Counted from the stretch's first letter, positions 1 through 9,197 are shown. The stretch: DNA of 64,000 nt from Alphaproteobacteria bacterium (GCA_016783965.1 JADHVO010000010.1:97477-161476); one strand, 5' to 3'. Numbers and translations: made by a program. Notes: a model not told the origin generated them from the letters alone.

Positions 1-354
1 GTTCATCTCGCCGCTCTCGTGATCCAGTTCCATCTCCAGCCAGGCGGTTCGGACGTTCGAGGTCTGGCCGGACGTCGATGACCCCGTGCTCCAACGGCGG
101 CCCAAAGAGCCGTAGTGCGGCCAGCCACCCGGCCAAAGATGGCCGCGGGTGAAAAAGCCCCACGCCATGCTGGCGACGAAGGCCCCGGCGGCGGGCCGTT
201 CGGTGAGAAACAACGCAATAGCGACGCCGGCCAGGCCGACTGCGCCCGCGTAGCGCAGCACCGTGACGAGCGCCTTGGGACTGGCGCCGACGAATCCGCG
301 CAGCAGAAAGATGAGCAGGACCAGGGCGACGATGCCGAGGAGAATTTCTCCCAT
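1..354 (-). CDS. DnaJ-like membrane protein, N-terminal part (cut by window edge)
   Basis: Reading back from an ATG at 354, this frame stays open to the window edge and gives 118 residues. Residues 4-18 (LLGIVALVLLIFLL region) and about 35-51 look like two membrane segments. They are followed by a Gly/Trp-rich loop and then RTAWLEMELDHESGEMN. An EMELDH-x2-G-x-M block of this kind precedes the J domain in membrane-anchored alphaproteobacterial DnaJ-like proteins; the J domain would lie outside the window. The start codon directly follows the stop codon of the VWA gene (357-355), so the two genes are probably cotranscribed. A role as a DnaK co-chaperone at the membrane is inferred, not seen. 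Confidence 0.7.
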   Translation of the reverse strand, partial: MGEILLGIVALVLLIFLLRGFVGASPKALVTVLRYAGAVGLAGVAIALFLTERPAAGAFVASMAWGFFTRGHLWPGGWPHYGSLGRRWSTGSSTSGQTSNVRTAWLEMELDHESGEMN

Positions 355-1059
355 TTATTTGCCGCTCATGCGGTTGGCGAGGCGCAGAACATCGCCACCC
401 TTCTTTTGCGCGTGCTCGCGCAGGGCGACCGCCCCACCCGTGGCGTAGATCGCGGCGGCGGTGAGCAGGTCGCGCAATTGTTTCGCGGCGCCAGAGTCGA
501 AGCGGGCGTAGACGCCTTTTGTCAGGCGCGCGATTTCCTGAAACACGGCAGCCGCGTTCGGGTCCTCACCTTCGTGGAACATGAATGCAGGCACACCAAG
601 CAAGGCGAGGCGACCGGCTTCGCCCGTGGCCTGATCCGCGCTCTCCTCGAACGCGTCACCGACATAGACCAGCGCGCCGACTTTCGTATGGCTGGCCTCC
701 TGCGCGGCGTGTGCGAGCACCCGGTTGAGCTGCGTGAAGCCGGCGCGGCAGGTGACGTCGCGCATGCGTCTGCCGAGCACGCTGGCCGATGCCGTCCAGT
801 CACTGGCATGGAACTCTCCGGCGCCGCGAAAGAAGACGAGCTGGACGGCGAGACCGCCGATGCTTTGCGCGACGGCGAACATGTGGGTCTGGATCTCGGT
901 GGCGCGATTCCAGGTCGGCTGGCGACTCATGGTGGCGTCAATGGCGAAGATCAGACGACCCTTCGCTTGCGCCAGAGTCGGTACTTTCGCGGCCTTGTTC
1001 AGGAACGCGTCGATGTCGTGCGCGGAAGACGGCTTGGCCGGCAGATTGTCCTTGGGCAT
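355..1059 (-). CDS. VWA domain-containing protein
   Basis: A 234-residue cytoplasmic protein with no signal peptide or membrane segment. RLIFAIDATMSRQPTW (about residues 35-50) is the first strand and a DxTxS form of the MIDAS metal-binding motif of von Willebrand A domains, where DxSxS is more usual. The later LVYVGDAFEE fits the MIDAS aspartate strand of the same fold. No catalytic domain is visible, so a scaffold or adaptor role is the best guess. It sits immediately upstream of the membrane DnaJ-like gene with no gap. The pairing suggests a shared protein-quality-control or assembly task, which is inference. Confidence 0.75.
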   Translation of the reverse strand: MPKDNLPAKPSSAHDIDAFLNKAAKVPTLAQAKGRLIFAIDATMSRQPTWNRATEIQTHMFAVAQSIGGLAVQLVFFRGAGEFHASDWTASASVLGRRMRDVTCRAGFTQLNRVLAHAAQEASHTKVGALVYVGDAFEESADQATGEAGRLALLGVPAFMFHEGEDPNAAAVFQEIARLTKGVYARFDSGAAKQLRDLLTAAAIYATGGAVALREHAQKKGGDVLRLANRMSGK

Positions 1060-1116
1060 TGGCGACCCCGAACCGATGCGCCTCCTATGTCGGTATTGGA
1101 CGCCCGGAATTCCAGT

Positions 1117-4100
1117 CTAACCGGAAGCCAGGAGCGCCGCATTGCCGCCGGCGGCGGCGGTGTTGACCGTGTAGGTGCGTTCCAGGGCGAACCGCAAGAG
1201 ATAGTGCGGGCCGCCGGCCTTGGGACCAGTCCCTGAGAGACCTTCCCCCCCGAAAGGCTGGACGCCGACCACCGCGCCGATCTGATTGCGGTTCACGTAA
1301 ACATTTCCGGCGTGGACATGCCGGCGGACGAAGGCAGCTGTTTCCTCGATCCTGCTGTGCACGCCAAGGGTCAAGCCGTAGCCGGTGGCATTGATCGCCT
1401 CACACACCTTGCCGAGGCTGTCGGCGGAATAGCGCACGACATGCAGCACCGGGCCGAACACCTCGCGGGTGAGCTTGGACAGGCTGTCGAGCTCGAAGGC
1501 GTGGGGTGAGAAGAACATGCCGTTAGACAGCTCCGCAGGGATCGGCAGTTTGCGCAGCAATTTCGCCTCATGGGTCATGCGTTCAGCGTGACGGGCGAGC
1601 ATGTCGCGCGCCGCCTCGTCGATCACCGGGCCTACATCGGTGTCGAGGCGCATCGGGTCGCCAATCTTCAGTTCGTCCATCGCGCCCAGGATGATCTTGA
1701 GCATCTTGTCGGCCACGTCGTCCTGCACGAACAGCACGCGAAGTGCTGAGCAGCGCTGGCCGGCGGAGTCGAAGGCGGACGACAGGGCGTCCTTGGCGAC
1801 CTGCTCTGGCAGCGCGGTCGAATCGACGATCATCGCGTTCTGACCGCCGGTCTCGGCGATCAGGGTGGCGATGGGACCGGTGCGGCCGGCGAGCGCGCGG
1901 TTGATGGCGGTCGCGGCCTCCGTCGAACCGGTGAAGGCGCAGCCGATCAGACGGGGATCGGCGAAGAGCGCGTTGCCGATCGTAGGGCCGTCGCCGGGTA
2001 GCAGGTGGAGGACATCCGCAGGCACGCCGGCATCGTGGAATACCTTCACAGCGGCGGCGGCGATCAGCGGCGTCTGCTCGGCGGGCTTGGCGAGCACGCT
2101 GTTGCCGGCGGCGAGGGCGCCGGCGACCTGACCAGCAAAGATCGAAAGCGGGAAATTCCATGGACTGATGCAGGCGAAGGCGCCTTTGCCGTGGAGGCTG
2201 AGTTCGTTGGACTCACCCGTCGGACCGGGAAGCTTGATCGAGGTTTCGAACAGCTGTGCGGCGCGGGTGGCGTAGTAGCGCAGGAAATCGACGGCCTCAC
2301 GCACTTCACCCAGAGCATTGGGTAGCGTCTTGCCGGCCTCGCGAACGGCGAGTGCCATCAGGAGAGCCTGGTTCTTCTCGAACAGGTCGGCGGCGCGATA
2401 AAGGATGCCGGCGCGCATCTTGCCGCCGAGCCTGTCCCAATCCGGCTGGGCTTCGTGCGCGCTGCCGAGCGCTTCGACAGCTTGTGCCGGTGTGGCGTCG
2501 GTTACGCTGCCGACGGCGCGGCGGCGGTCGGCGGGATCGAGGATCGGCGTCGATGCGCCGGGGCGGGCCTCGCCATCGATCAGCGGCGCCGCCATGTGCG
2601 GCCTGGACAGGATGCCGTCTATTTCCAGCATCAGCGGATCCGCAACCTTCGGATCGCTCCAGACGAAGCCCGCGGAATTCTTGCGGTCGCCCAAGATGTC
2701 CTTCGGTAATGGGATCACCGGATTGCGATGCGGCTGAGTGGCAGCCATCTGCACCACCGGATCGGCGATGATATCGGCGACCGGCGCGTCGTCGTCGGCC
2801 AGGCGGTTCACGAAGGACGTGTTAGCGCCGTTTTCCAGCAGGCGGCGCACCAGATAGGCGAGCAGGTCTTCGTGGCTGCCGACCGGCGCATAGATGCGCG
2901 TAGGCACACCGCCGAGCTCACGATGAATCTCGTGCAGCGCCTCGCCCATGCCGTGCAGCCGCTGGAACTCGAAATCGCGGCGCGATCCAGCGATGGAGTC
3001 GATGGCGGCCAACGTGTGGGCGTTGTGGGTGGCGAATTGAGGAAACAGTGCATCGCCGGCGCCGAGCATCACGCGGGCGCAGGCGAGATAAGACGTGTCG
3101 GTCGCGGCCTTGCGCGTGAACACCGGGTACTCGATGAGGCCCTGCTCCTGGGCGCGCTTCACCTCGGTGTCCCAGTACGCGCCTTTCACCAGGCGCACGG
3201 GGATGCGACGGCTCTGGCGGCGGGCGAGATCGATCAGCCAGGCGATCACCGGCATGGCGCGCTTCTGGTAACCCTGCACCGCGAGGCCGAGGCCGCTCCA
3301 CCCATTGAGCGCGGCGCCATAGGCCTCGAACACGTCGAGCATCAGGTCCAGGCGGTCGGCCTCTTCCGCGTCGACGGTCAACGCAATGTCGGTGGCACGG
3401 GCGCGCTCGCCGAGTGCGACCAGCACGGGCAGCAGCTCGCTGAACACGCGCTGGCGGTTCACCCACTCGTAGCGCGGGTGCAGCGCGGACAATTTGATCG
3501 AGATGCTGGGCCGCTCGAAGATCGAGCGGCTGTCTTTCGGATTGTTCGTGGCGACGACTTCCAGCGCGTCACGATAGGACGCGGCGTAGCGCGCGGCGTC
3601 AGCTTTTGTGTAAGCGGCCTCGCCCAGCATGTCGAAGGAGTAGCGATAGCCCTTGTCGACCATCGGCTTTGCTTCCTTGAGCGCCTCGGCGATCGTGCGG
3701 CCGAGAACGAACTGGCGGCCGAGGATGCGCATGGCGTAGCTCACGGCCTGGCGGATCACCGGCTCGCCGGTGCGCGAAACGAGCCGCTTGAAGATGCCAT
3801 CGAAGTCCCACTTCGCGGTGTCGTCGAGACGCACGATGCGACCGGTCAGCATGAGGGCCCAAGTCGAGGCGTTTACGAAGAACGAGTCCGACTTGGTCTC
3901 GTGCTTGTCCCAGGCAACGCCGCCAATCTTGTCGCGGATCAGCTTGTCGGCGGTCTCAGCATCGGGTACGCGCAACAGCGCTTCGGCGAGGCACATCAGC
4001 GCCACGCCTTCTTCGCTCGACAATGCGTATTCGCGCATGAAGGCATCGACACCGCCGCTGGCGCTCGCATCCTTGCGGATGCTGGCCACGAGTTCCGTAG

Positions 4101-4227
4101 CCATCTTCTGCGTAGCAGCCGCTTCCGTCGGCGAGAGCGTCGCCTGCGCGATGCGCTGGTCGACGATGCTGTCTTCGGCGGCGAGATAGACGGAGGAAAT
4201 TGCGTCGCGCAGCGGCGAGGATGTCAT
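1117..4227 (-). CDS. putA: Bifunctional proline dehydrogenase / L-glutamate-semialdehyde dehydrogenase
   Basis: A 1036-residue flavoenzyme that oxidises proline to pyrroline-5-carboxylate (FAD, electrons to quinone) and then to glutamate (NAD+). The PRODH barrel shows LTVDAEEADRLDLMLDVFEA, VRLVKGAYWDTE and FATHNAHT. The aldehyde dehydrogenase half shows ACISPWNFPLSIF, AETGGQNAM and the catalytic cysteine in SAGQRCSALRV, then EVFGPVLHVV and QPFGGEGLSGTGPKAGG. The N-terminus (MTSSPLRDAISSVYLAAED) lacks the ribbon-helix-helix DNA-binding domain of enterobacterial PutA, so this is the minimal catalytic type and cannot repress its own gene. It diverges from panC across 47 bp. No proline transporter lies next to it. 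Confidence 0.97.
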   Translation of the reverse strand: MTSSPLRDAISSVYLAAEDSIVDQRIAQATLSPTEAAATQKMATELVASIRKDASASGGVDAFMREYALSSEEGVALMCLAEALLRVPDAETADKLIRDKIGGVAWDKHETKSDSFFVNASTWALMLTGRIVRLDDTAKWDFDGIFKRLVSRTGEPVIRQAVSYAMRILGRQFVLGRTIAEALKEAKPMVDKGYRYSFDMLGEAAYTKADAARYAASYRDALEVVATNNPKDSRSIFERPSISIKLSALHPRYEWVNRQRVFSELLPVLVALGERARATDIALTVDAEEADRLDLMLDVFEAYGAALNGWSGLGLAVQGYQKRAMPVIAWLIDLARRQSRRIPVRLVKGAYWDTEVKRAQEQGLIEYPVFTRKAATDTSYLACARVMLGAGDALFPQFATHNAHTLAAIDSIAGSRRDFEFQRLHGMGEALHEIHRELGGVPTRIYAPVGSHEDLLAYLVRRLLENGANTSFVNRLADDDAPVADIIADPVVQMAATQPHRNPVIPLPKDILGDRKNSAGFVWSDPKVADPLMLEIDGILSRPHMAAPLIDGEARPGASTPILDPADRRRAVGSVTDATPAQAVEALGSAHEAQPDWDRLGGKMRAGILYRAADLFEKNQALLMALAVREAGKTLPNALGEVREAVDFLRYYATRAAQLFETSIKLPGPTGESNELSLHGKGAFACISPWNFPLSIFAGQVAGALAAGNSVLAKPAEQTPLIAAAAVKVFHDAGVPADVLHLLPGDGPTIGNALFADPRLIGCAFTGSTEAATAINRALAGRTGPIATLIAETGGQNAMIVDSTALPEQVAKDALSSAFDSAGQRCSALRVLFVQDDVADKMLKIILGAMDELKIGDPMRLDTDVGPVIDEAARDMLARHAERMTHEAKLLRKLPIPAELSNGMFFSPHAFELDSLSKLTREVFGPVLHVVRYSADSLGKVCEAINATGYGLTLGVHSRIEETAAFVRRHVHAGNVYVNRNQIGAVVGVQPFGGEGLSGTGPKAGGPHYLLRFALERTYTVNTAAAGGNAALLASG

Positions 4228-4274
4228 GGCGATGACGGTTTGGATGGCGCGCGCATTCTAGCTATGTTCACGGC

Positions 4275-5120
4275 ATGAAAACACCAGAGATCGTTCACTC
4301 CATCGCCAACCTGCACGCGCGCGTCGGCGCTTGGCGCAAGAACGGCGCGCGCGTCGGGATGGTGCCGACGATGGGCGCCTTGCACGAGGGCCACCTGTCG
4401 CTGGTGCGGGAGACACAAAGCCGTGCGGACAAGGTTGTGGCGAGCATCTTTGTGAACCCGGCGCAGTTCGCGCCGCACGAAGATTTCGACCGCTATCCGC
4501 GCACGTTGGAGACGGACGCCGAGAAACTGGCGGGCGTCGGGCTCGACCTTATCTTCGCGCCGTCGGTAGCAGAGATGTACCCGGCTGGGTTTGCGACCAA
4601 GATCGACGTCGGCGGGCCCAGCTTGGGGCTGGAGACGGACTTCCGGCCGCACTTCTTTGGCGGTGTCGCGACGGTAGTGACGAAGCTGTTGACGGCCACT
4701 CTGCCCGATGTCGCGGTATTTGGGGAGAAGGATTATCAGCAACTGATGGTGATCAAGCGTTTGACGGTCGACTTGAACCTGCCGGTCGAGATCGTTGGGG
4801 CACCGATCATTCGCGAAGCCGATGGTTTGGCGATGTCGTCGCGCAACGCGTATCTCAAGCCGGACGAGCGGGCCGTCGCTGGGCGGATGAACGTCGTGCT
4901 CAACGATGCGGTCGCGCGGTTAAAGCATGGCGATGCGGTCGATCAGGTCGAGGCGTTCGGCAAGAGCGATCTGCTGGAGGCCGGGTTCAACTCCGTCGAT
5001 TACGTTGCTGTACGCGATGCGGCGACACTGGAGCGGATCGCCCGCCTGGACCGGCCTGCCCGCATCCTGGCAGCGGCGAAGATCGGCGGGACGCGGCTGA
5101 TAGACAACATGGCGGCCTAG
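4275..5120 (+). CDS. panC: Pantothenate synthetase
   Basis: A 281-residue enzyme that condenses pantoate and beta-alanine with ATP to pantothenate, the precursor of coenzyme A. VPTMGALHEGHLSLV carries the HxGH nucleotide-binding motif, and FVNPAQFAPHEDFDRYPR, GEKDYQQL and the KMSKS-like MSSRNAYL are all present. The length is normal for the family. The ATG at 4275 has only a weak ribosome site. The gene stands alone: panB and panD are not in the window. Its TAG stop shares a CTAG with the stop of the convergent DUF1489 gene. Confidence 0.96.
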   Translation: MKTPEIVHSIANLHARVGAWRKNGARVGMVPTMGALHEGHLSLVRETQSRADKVVASIFVNPAQFAPHEDFDRYPRTLETDAEKLAGVGLDLIFAPSVAEMYPAGFATKIDVGGPSLGLETDFRPHFFGGVATVVTKLLTATLPDVAVFGEKDYQQLMVIKRLTVDLNLPVEIVGAPIIREADGLAMSSRNAYLKPDERAVAGRMNVVLNDAVARLKHGDAVDQVEAFGKSDLLEAGFNSVDYVAVRDAATLERIARLDRPARILAAAKIGGTRLIDNMAA

Positions 5121-5551
5121 ATCAGCCCCAGTTCCACGAGTTCGGCTTGCAGCTTCTCCGGCAGTTTTTCGAGGCCCTTGGTGCCGCGGGCGTCGGGCGG
5201 TGCATCCTTTGGGTCCAGGTAGCGCCAGCCCTGGAAGGCACGGTGGGCGCGCCGCTGCACGGGGACCAGCTTGCTGTCGTAAACGAGGCCGCAATGCGGC
5301 GTGCCATTCTTGGTCACTGGGCGCAGGTCGAGCAACTTCTGGCGCACGGCGATCTGGCCCTTGATCACCCAGTAGAGCGAACCGCCGTCGAGCACCTCGT
5401 CCCTGCGCTTTGGCGTCATGCGCGTGACGTGGACGAGTTCGGGCTTCTTCACCTTGCGCTTCCTCTGGTCCTTGATGCGCTGCGCCTGCCAGTTGGCGAG
5501 GTCCTCGATGGATTCGCATCCCACGCACAGCTTGATGATGTGAAGCGTCAT
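5117..5551 (-). CDS. DUF1489 family protein
   Basis: A 144-residue protein beginning MTLHIIKLCVGC and containing HVTRMTPKRRDE, DGGSLYWVIKG and FQGWRYL, the signature blocks of DUF1489, a family largely confined to Alphaproteobacteria. No function is established. The start at 5551 is chosen because its ATG overlaps the TGA of mccA in an ATGA (5548-5551), which indicates translational coupling. Longer readings of this frame run into mccA in a shadow frame. It ends by sharing CTAG with panC. Confidence 0.88.
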   Translation of the reverse strand: MTLHIIKLCVGCESIEDLANWQAQRIKDQRKRKVKKPELVHVTRMTPKRRDEVLDGGSLYWVIKGQIAVRQKLLDLRPVTKNGTPHCGLVYDSKLVPVQRRAHRAFQGWRYLDPKDAPPDARGTKGLEKLPEKLQAELVELGLI

Positions 5552-7449
5552 GCTGCTTTCTGTTCTTGTTGTTTGAAACGAACGACGACGGTACCGTCGG
5601 GAACCTGATCGCCCGGCTGCACCTCTACGGTCGAAACATCCGCGTCGGACGGCGCGGCAAGCGTGTGCTCCATCTTCATGGCTTCCAGCACCGCGAGTGC
5701 CTGACCCTTCTTGACGGTCTCGCCGGGTTTCACCAGCACCTGGATGATCTTGCCGGGCATGGGCGTCGCAACGCGGTCGGCGGTATCGCCGGCGGCCTCG
5801 GCAGCCTCGAACGGATCGTAGGGGCGGACCAGCCAGGTCTCCCCGTCCTCCATCACCGCGACATCGCCGTTGGCGAGCTGCTGCACCTCGGCGTTGCGGC
5901 GCACCTGGATGCCGGGGAGCGCGACGCCCTTTCGCTTGCCGTCGACCAGGAAGTCGAAGGATTGCGCGGCTTGGCCGCTGTTGCGGAAGCCATCGTAGAC
6001 GGCCCATGGGTCGTTCTGTTTTGGCACGGCCATGCGGGTCAACGCCGCAGCAGCCATGCGGTAAGCGTCTGCGGGCGCGGCGGTGTGCGGGATCAGGTCG
6101 TGCCCGTGGCGCGCGATGAAGCCCGTGTCGACCTCGCCGCTCAGGAAATCCTTATGGCGCAGGGCGCGGATGAGGAAGGCGTTGTTGGTCTTCACGCCGG
6201 CGACGAAGGTGTGCGCCAGCGCATCGGACAGTTTCGCTGCGGTTGCCTCGCGGGAATCGGCGTGGGCGATCACCTTGGCGATCATCGGATCGTAGAACGG
6301 TGTGACCATGTCGCACTCGCGCACGCCGGTGTCGACGCGGACCTTGTCGTCCGGGATGGAGAAGCGTTCCAGCTTGCCGATCGACGGCAGGAAGCCGGTG
6401 TCCGGGTCCTCCGCATACAGACGGACTTCGATGGCGCGGCCGTGGATGACGAGGTCGTCCTGCATTTTCGGCAGCCGTTCGCCCGAGGCGACGCGGAGCT
6501 GCCATTCGACGAGGTCGGTGCCAGTGATTGCCTCGGTTACCGGATGCTCCACCTGGAGGCGCGTGTTCATTTCCATGAACCATACTCGGTCGGAGCGCAG
6601 GCCTTCCGACGCATCGGCGATGAATTCGATCGTGCCGGCGCCGACATAGTTCACGGCCTTGGCGGCCTTCACCGCCGCCTCACCGATGCTCTTGCGCATC
6701 GCTTCGCTCATGCCCGGCGCGGGGGCTTCCTCGATCACCTTCTGGTGGCGGCGCTGGAGCGAGCAGTCGCGCTCGAACAGATGGACCGCGTTGCCGTGCG
6801 TGTCGGCGAAAACCTGCACCTCGATGTGGCGCGGCCGACTGACGTATTTCTCCAGCAGCACCTTGTCGTCGTTGAAGGCCGACTTGGCCTCGCGTTTGGC
6901 GCCTTCGAGCGCGGCGGCGAAATCCGGAGCCGCCTCGACCTTGCGCATGCCCTTGCCGCCGCCGCCGGCCACCGCCTTTATCAGGACAGGGTACCCGATC
7001 TTGGCGGCCTCTGCGGCCAAATGATCCGTAGACTGATCATCACCGAGATAGCCGGGCACCACGGGCACGCCGGACCTGGCCATCAGCGCCTTCGCGCGGT
7101 CCTTGAGCCCCATGGCGCGGATAGCACCCGCCGGCGGGCCGACGAAGGCGATGCCGGCCCTGGCGCACGCTTCGGCGAATTCCGCGTTCTCCGACAGGAA
7201 GCCGTAGCCGGGATGGATCGCGTCGGCGCCTGTTCCCTTCGCAGCGTCGAGCACGGCACCGATGTTCAGATACGACTCGCGCGGCGGCGGCGGGCCGAGA
7301 CGCACGGCGGCGTCGGCCATCTGCACGTGCAGTGCCCGCGCGTCGGCATCGGAGTAGACGGCGACCGTCCTGATGCCCATCCGACGGGCAGTGCGCATAA
7401 CGCGGCAGGCGATCTCGCCACGGTTTGCTATGAGAAGGGTCTTCAACAT
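5548..7449 (-). CDS. mccA: Methylcrotonyl-CoA carboxylase, biotin-containing alpha subunit
   Basis: A 633-residue protein that carries biotin, carboxylates it with ATP and bicarbonate, and hands it to the beta subunit for leucine breakdown. The biotin carboxylase domain covers about residues 1-445 (LLIANRGEIACRV, HPGYGFLSENAEFA, the AVAGGGGKGM ATP loop, FMEMNTRLQVEHPVTE). A linker follows, then a biotinyl domain with LEAMKMEHTLAAP; the MKMEH form favours MCC over PCC, which has MKMEN here (the second copy at 32-34 kb). It is separated from its partner mccB by about 2.2 kb of unrelated small genes, although the two are on the same strand. Substrate assignment is by family resemblance. Confidence 0.88.
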   Translation of the reverse strand: MLKTLLIANRGEIACRVMRTARRMGIRTVAVYSDADARALHVQMADAAVRLGPPPPRESYLNIGAVLDAAKGTGADAIHPGYGFLSENAEFAEACARAGIAFVGPPAGAIRAMGLKDRAKALMARSGVPVVPGYLGDDQSTDHLAAEAAKIGYPVLIKAVAGGGGKGMRKVEAAPDFAAALEGAKREAKSAFNDDKVLLEKYVSRPRHIEVQVFADTHGNAVHLFERDCSLQRRHQKVIEEAPAPGMSEAMRKSIGEAAVKAAKAVNYVGAGTIEFIADASEGLRSDRVWFMEMNTRLQVEHPVTEAITGTDLVEWQLRVASGERLPKMQDDLVIHGRAIEVRLYAEDPDTGFLPSIGKLERFSIPDDKVRVDTGVRECDMVTPFYDPMIAKVIAHADSREATAAKLSDALAHTFVAGVKTNNAFLIRALRHKDFLSGEVDTGFIARHGHDLIPHTAAPADAYRMAAAALTRMAVPKQNDPWAVYDGFRNSGQAAQSFDFLVDGKRKGVALPGIQVRRNAEVQQLANGDVAVMEDGETWLVRPYDPFEAAEAAGDTADRVATPMPGKIIQVLVKPGETVKKGQALAVLEAMKMEHTLAAPSDADVSTVEVQPGDQVPDGTVVVRFKQQEQKAA

Positions 7450-7763
7450 CTGGCGGGTCGTCCGGTCAAAACCGCAAGCACGTGATCTTTGTTTTTACGG
7501 AATCGCACTTTTGTATTCCGGGGCCGTATCGGCGATGCACTATAGCTTCGGCAATAAAATTGTGCGGCTGAAAACTGACTGTCGTTCTCTGGCGCCCGGC
7601 GGACCATCCGCGGGGCGGTACCGCGAAATGGGTATGCGGCAAACAAACATCAAGTTCGCGCTCGATTTTATTTTGGGGATAACAATTCTGCCGCTTCGCA
7701 GGTGCAACCATGTTGTCAGGAAGTCGTTGCTCAATCCGGTCAGCAACTGGGGACATGGACAGC
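7450..7763. other. Intergenic region upstream of mccA
   Basis: About 310 bp between the mccA start and the next plausible gene. It is visibly richer in A and T than its surroundings, especially near 7490-7570 and 7640-7700. Overlapping short frames on both strands show no family resemblance. It must hold the mccA promoter, but I could not pick a convincing -35/-10 pair and see no clear operator palindrome. Confidence 0.5.
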
Positions 7764-7982
7764 ATGAACCGGCTCTATGGGCGGCAGTACGTCATCGAAT
7801 GGGATGACGAGGTCGGTCGCTATCATGTGACCCTGGGACAGGACAGCATCGGCTTCCATCGCACGCCAGACGGCGCGCAGGCCCTGGCAGCGACTCATGC
7901 ACGGCGCGTGTCGCTTTTTTGCGACCAGACCTATGGCGTGACGGTTCGCGTGCGCGCCTCTTCGGCCGCAGCCGCGCGCTAG
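7764..7982 (+). CDS. Small hypothetical protein
   Basis: 72 residues starting MNRLYGRQYVIEWDDEVGRYHVTLGQ. The start at 7764 is preferred because GGGGA lies 10 bases upstream; an in-frame ATG at 7755 is the alternative. The first half has the alternating pattern expected of beta strands. There is no recognisable domain, signal peptide or membrane helix. Its TAG shares CTAG with the stop of the convergent membrane protein gene. It could be spurious, but the composition looks protein-like. Confidence 0.45.
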   Translation: MNRLYGRQYVIEWDDEVGRYHVTLGQDSIGFHRTPDGAQALAATHARRVSLFCDQTYGVTVRVRASSAAAAR

Positions 7983-8332
7983 TGATGGGCCGCGGGCGCA
8001 GCGGCCTTTGTCAGGACATTGGACTTCACGAAGAACAGCGCGGCGATCGCAACGACATAACCGACATAGAGCGCGGCGGTGTCGCGCCAGAACGCCAGAT
8101 CGAGCAGCGGCGGCAGGTGGAACGGCGCGTTGTGATCGATCATCGGCACCAGCACGAGTGCGACGGTGTGGATGACGGTGGCACCAAGCGCCGAGGCCCA
8201 GATCTGTTGCCACTTGCCCATCTGGTAGGTCGCGAAGAGCGCGATCAGCAGCCCCAGCATCGCGTTGACATGCGCAAAGCCGAGCCGAAAGAACTCCATG
8301 ATCTCGTTGAGATAGTGCGTTGCCTGCGCCAT
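7979..8332 (-). CDS. Small integral membrane protein, unknown function
   Basis: 117 residues with three clear hydrophobic stretches: about 22-38 (VNAMLGLLIALFATY), 46-62 (ALGATVIHTVALVLVPMI) and 85-103 (AALYVGYVVAIAALFFV). A histidine-rich tail (AAHH) follows. I do not recognise the family. It reads away from the downstream GNAT gene on the same strand and converges with the small ORF at 7764. Confidence 0.65.
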   Translation of the reverse strand: MAQATHYLNEIMEFFRLGFAHVNAMLGLLIALFATYQMGKWQQIWASALGATVIHTVALVLVPMIDHNAPFHLPPLLDLAFWRDTAALYVGYVVAIAALFFVKSNVLTKAAAPAAHH

Positions 8333-8425
8333 GCGTATCCCCCTGAACGATGATTAACCAATATGAGGGAGAAACGTGGCAGGTGCGTGGCGGTTCCCTC
8401 TTGCGGAACTTTTCTGTGATCGCCG

Positions 8426-8899
8426 TCAGAGGCGCCGTTTCAGCAGCGAAACCGTCTTGCCGTGCGACTCCATGCGGCCGAACTCGCGGAAGCCGCGCTT
8501 GTGGTGGAAGCGGAGCGAGCTCTCGTTGGTGAGATAGACTTCGCAAAGCAGCGCCGGGATGCGCTCGGCGCGGGCGGCGGCGGCGAGATCTTCGTACAGC
8601 TCCGATGCCAGGCCGCGGCCGCGGGCGCGTTCATGGACCGCAACGCGGTCGAGGTAGATGAAATCGCCGGCATGCGATTGCAGCGCCTGAAACACGGCGC
8701 CGCGATAGCCCGAGCCCTTGCGGAACGCGAGCAGGAACGCCAGCACCTCGCCGTGCTCGACGACGACGCGCAGATAGCACGCCTGCGACGCGTAGAGCGC
8801 GAGGCGGTCTTCATCCATCGGACTGAGCTGCTCGACCGACGCGAGGTTCAGCGCGACGATCGCGGGCCAGTCGGACCAGGTGGCGTTGCGGAGAGTCAT
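8426..8899 (-). CDS. GNAT family N-acetyltransferase
   Basis: A 157-residue acetyl-CoA-dependent acyltransferase. The N-terminal LRNATWSDWPAIVALNLASVE is the usual first strand and helix. FIYLDRVAVHERARGRGLASELYED contains the acetyl-CoA pyrophosphate loop (R-x-x-G-x-G/A form), and CEVYLTNESSLRFHHKRGFREFG is the typical C-terminal motif B region. Substrate is unknown. It diverges from the antitoxin gene across about 45 bp. Confidence 0.85.
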   Translation of the reverse strand: MTLRNATWSDWPAIVALNLASVEQLSPMDEDRLALYASQACYLRVVVEHGEVLAFLLAFRKGSGYRGAVFQALQSHAGDFIYLDRVAVHERARGRGLASELYEDLAAAARAERIPALLCEVYLTNESSLRFHHKRGFREFGRMESHGKTVSLLKRRL

Positions 8900-8944
8900 G
8901 ACGTGACGCTAGCGGCTTCATGATAGTATTTGCACGATTTCTCG

Positions 8945-9187
8945 ATGGATGCGGCCATGCGCGTGCTGAAGTGGCGCGATGATCTCGCGGTCAAGCTGCC
9001 AAAGGAATTGGTTGAGACGCTCGGTTTGAAAGAAGGCGACGAAATTGACCTAATGATCGCGCGCGTTGCGCCAGCCGCGACGGAGCAGGAACGCCGCGAG
9101 GCGTTGGAGAGACTGAGGGAATTCAGTTGGAATTTGCCGGCGGATTTCAAATTCGACCGCGAAGACGCTCATAAGCGAGGCGATTGA
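8945..9187 (+). CDS. AbrB/MazE-type antitoxin without an adjacent toxin
   Basis: 80 residues from the ATG at 8945 (ATG at 8957 is equally possible). MRVLKWRDDLAVKLPKELVE then LGLKEGDEIDL is the swapped-hairpin SpoVT/AbrB DNA-binding fold. The tail FSWNLPADFKFDREDAHKR resembles the toxin-neutralising tail of antitoxins that are normally followed at once by a PIN-domain VapC toxin. Here the gene ends at 9187 and is followed by REP-like hairpins, with no PIN frame (no early acidic FDTN-like motif) in the next 140 bp. It is therefore either an orphan antitoxin or a stand-alone regulator. Confidence 0.75.
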   Translation: MDAAMRVLKWRDDLAVKLPKELVETLGLKEGDEIDLMIARVAPAATEQERREALERLREFSWNLPADFKFDREDAHKRGD

Positions 9188-9197
9188 AAACTCCCAT

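Noticed and set aside
115..1236. Long plus-strand frame over the VWA and DnaJ-like genes
   Set aside because: Antisense shadow of high-GC coding sequence; no domain resemblance, while the minus strand has a MIDAS motif and membrane segments.
2728..4278. 516-codon plus-strand frame opposite putA
   Set aside because: Antisense to the conserved PRODH domain; composition rich in Arg/His/Asp as expected of a shadow frame.
5566..7485. 639-codon plus-strand frame opposite mccA
   Set aside because: Mirror of a conserved biotin carboxylase; no recognisable motifs.
7466..7765. 99-codon minus-strand frame upstream of mccA
   Set aside because: Several alternative frames are equally open there; no ribosome site or protein-like pattern.
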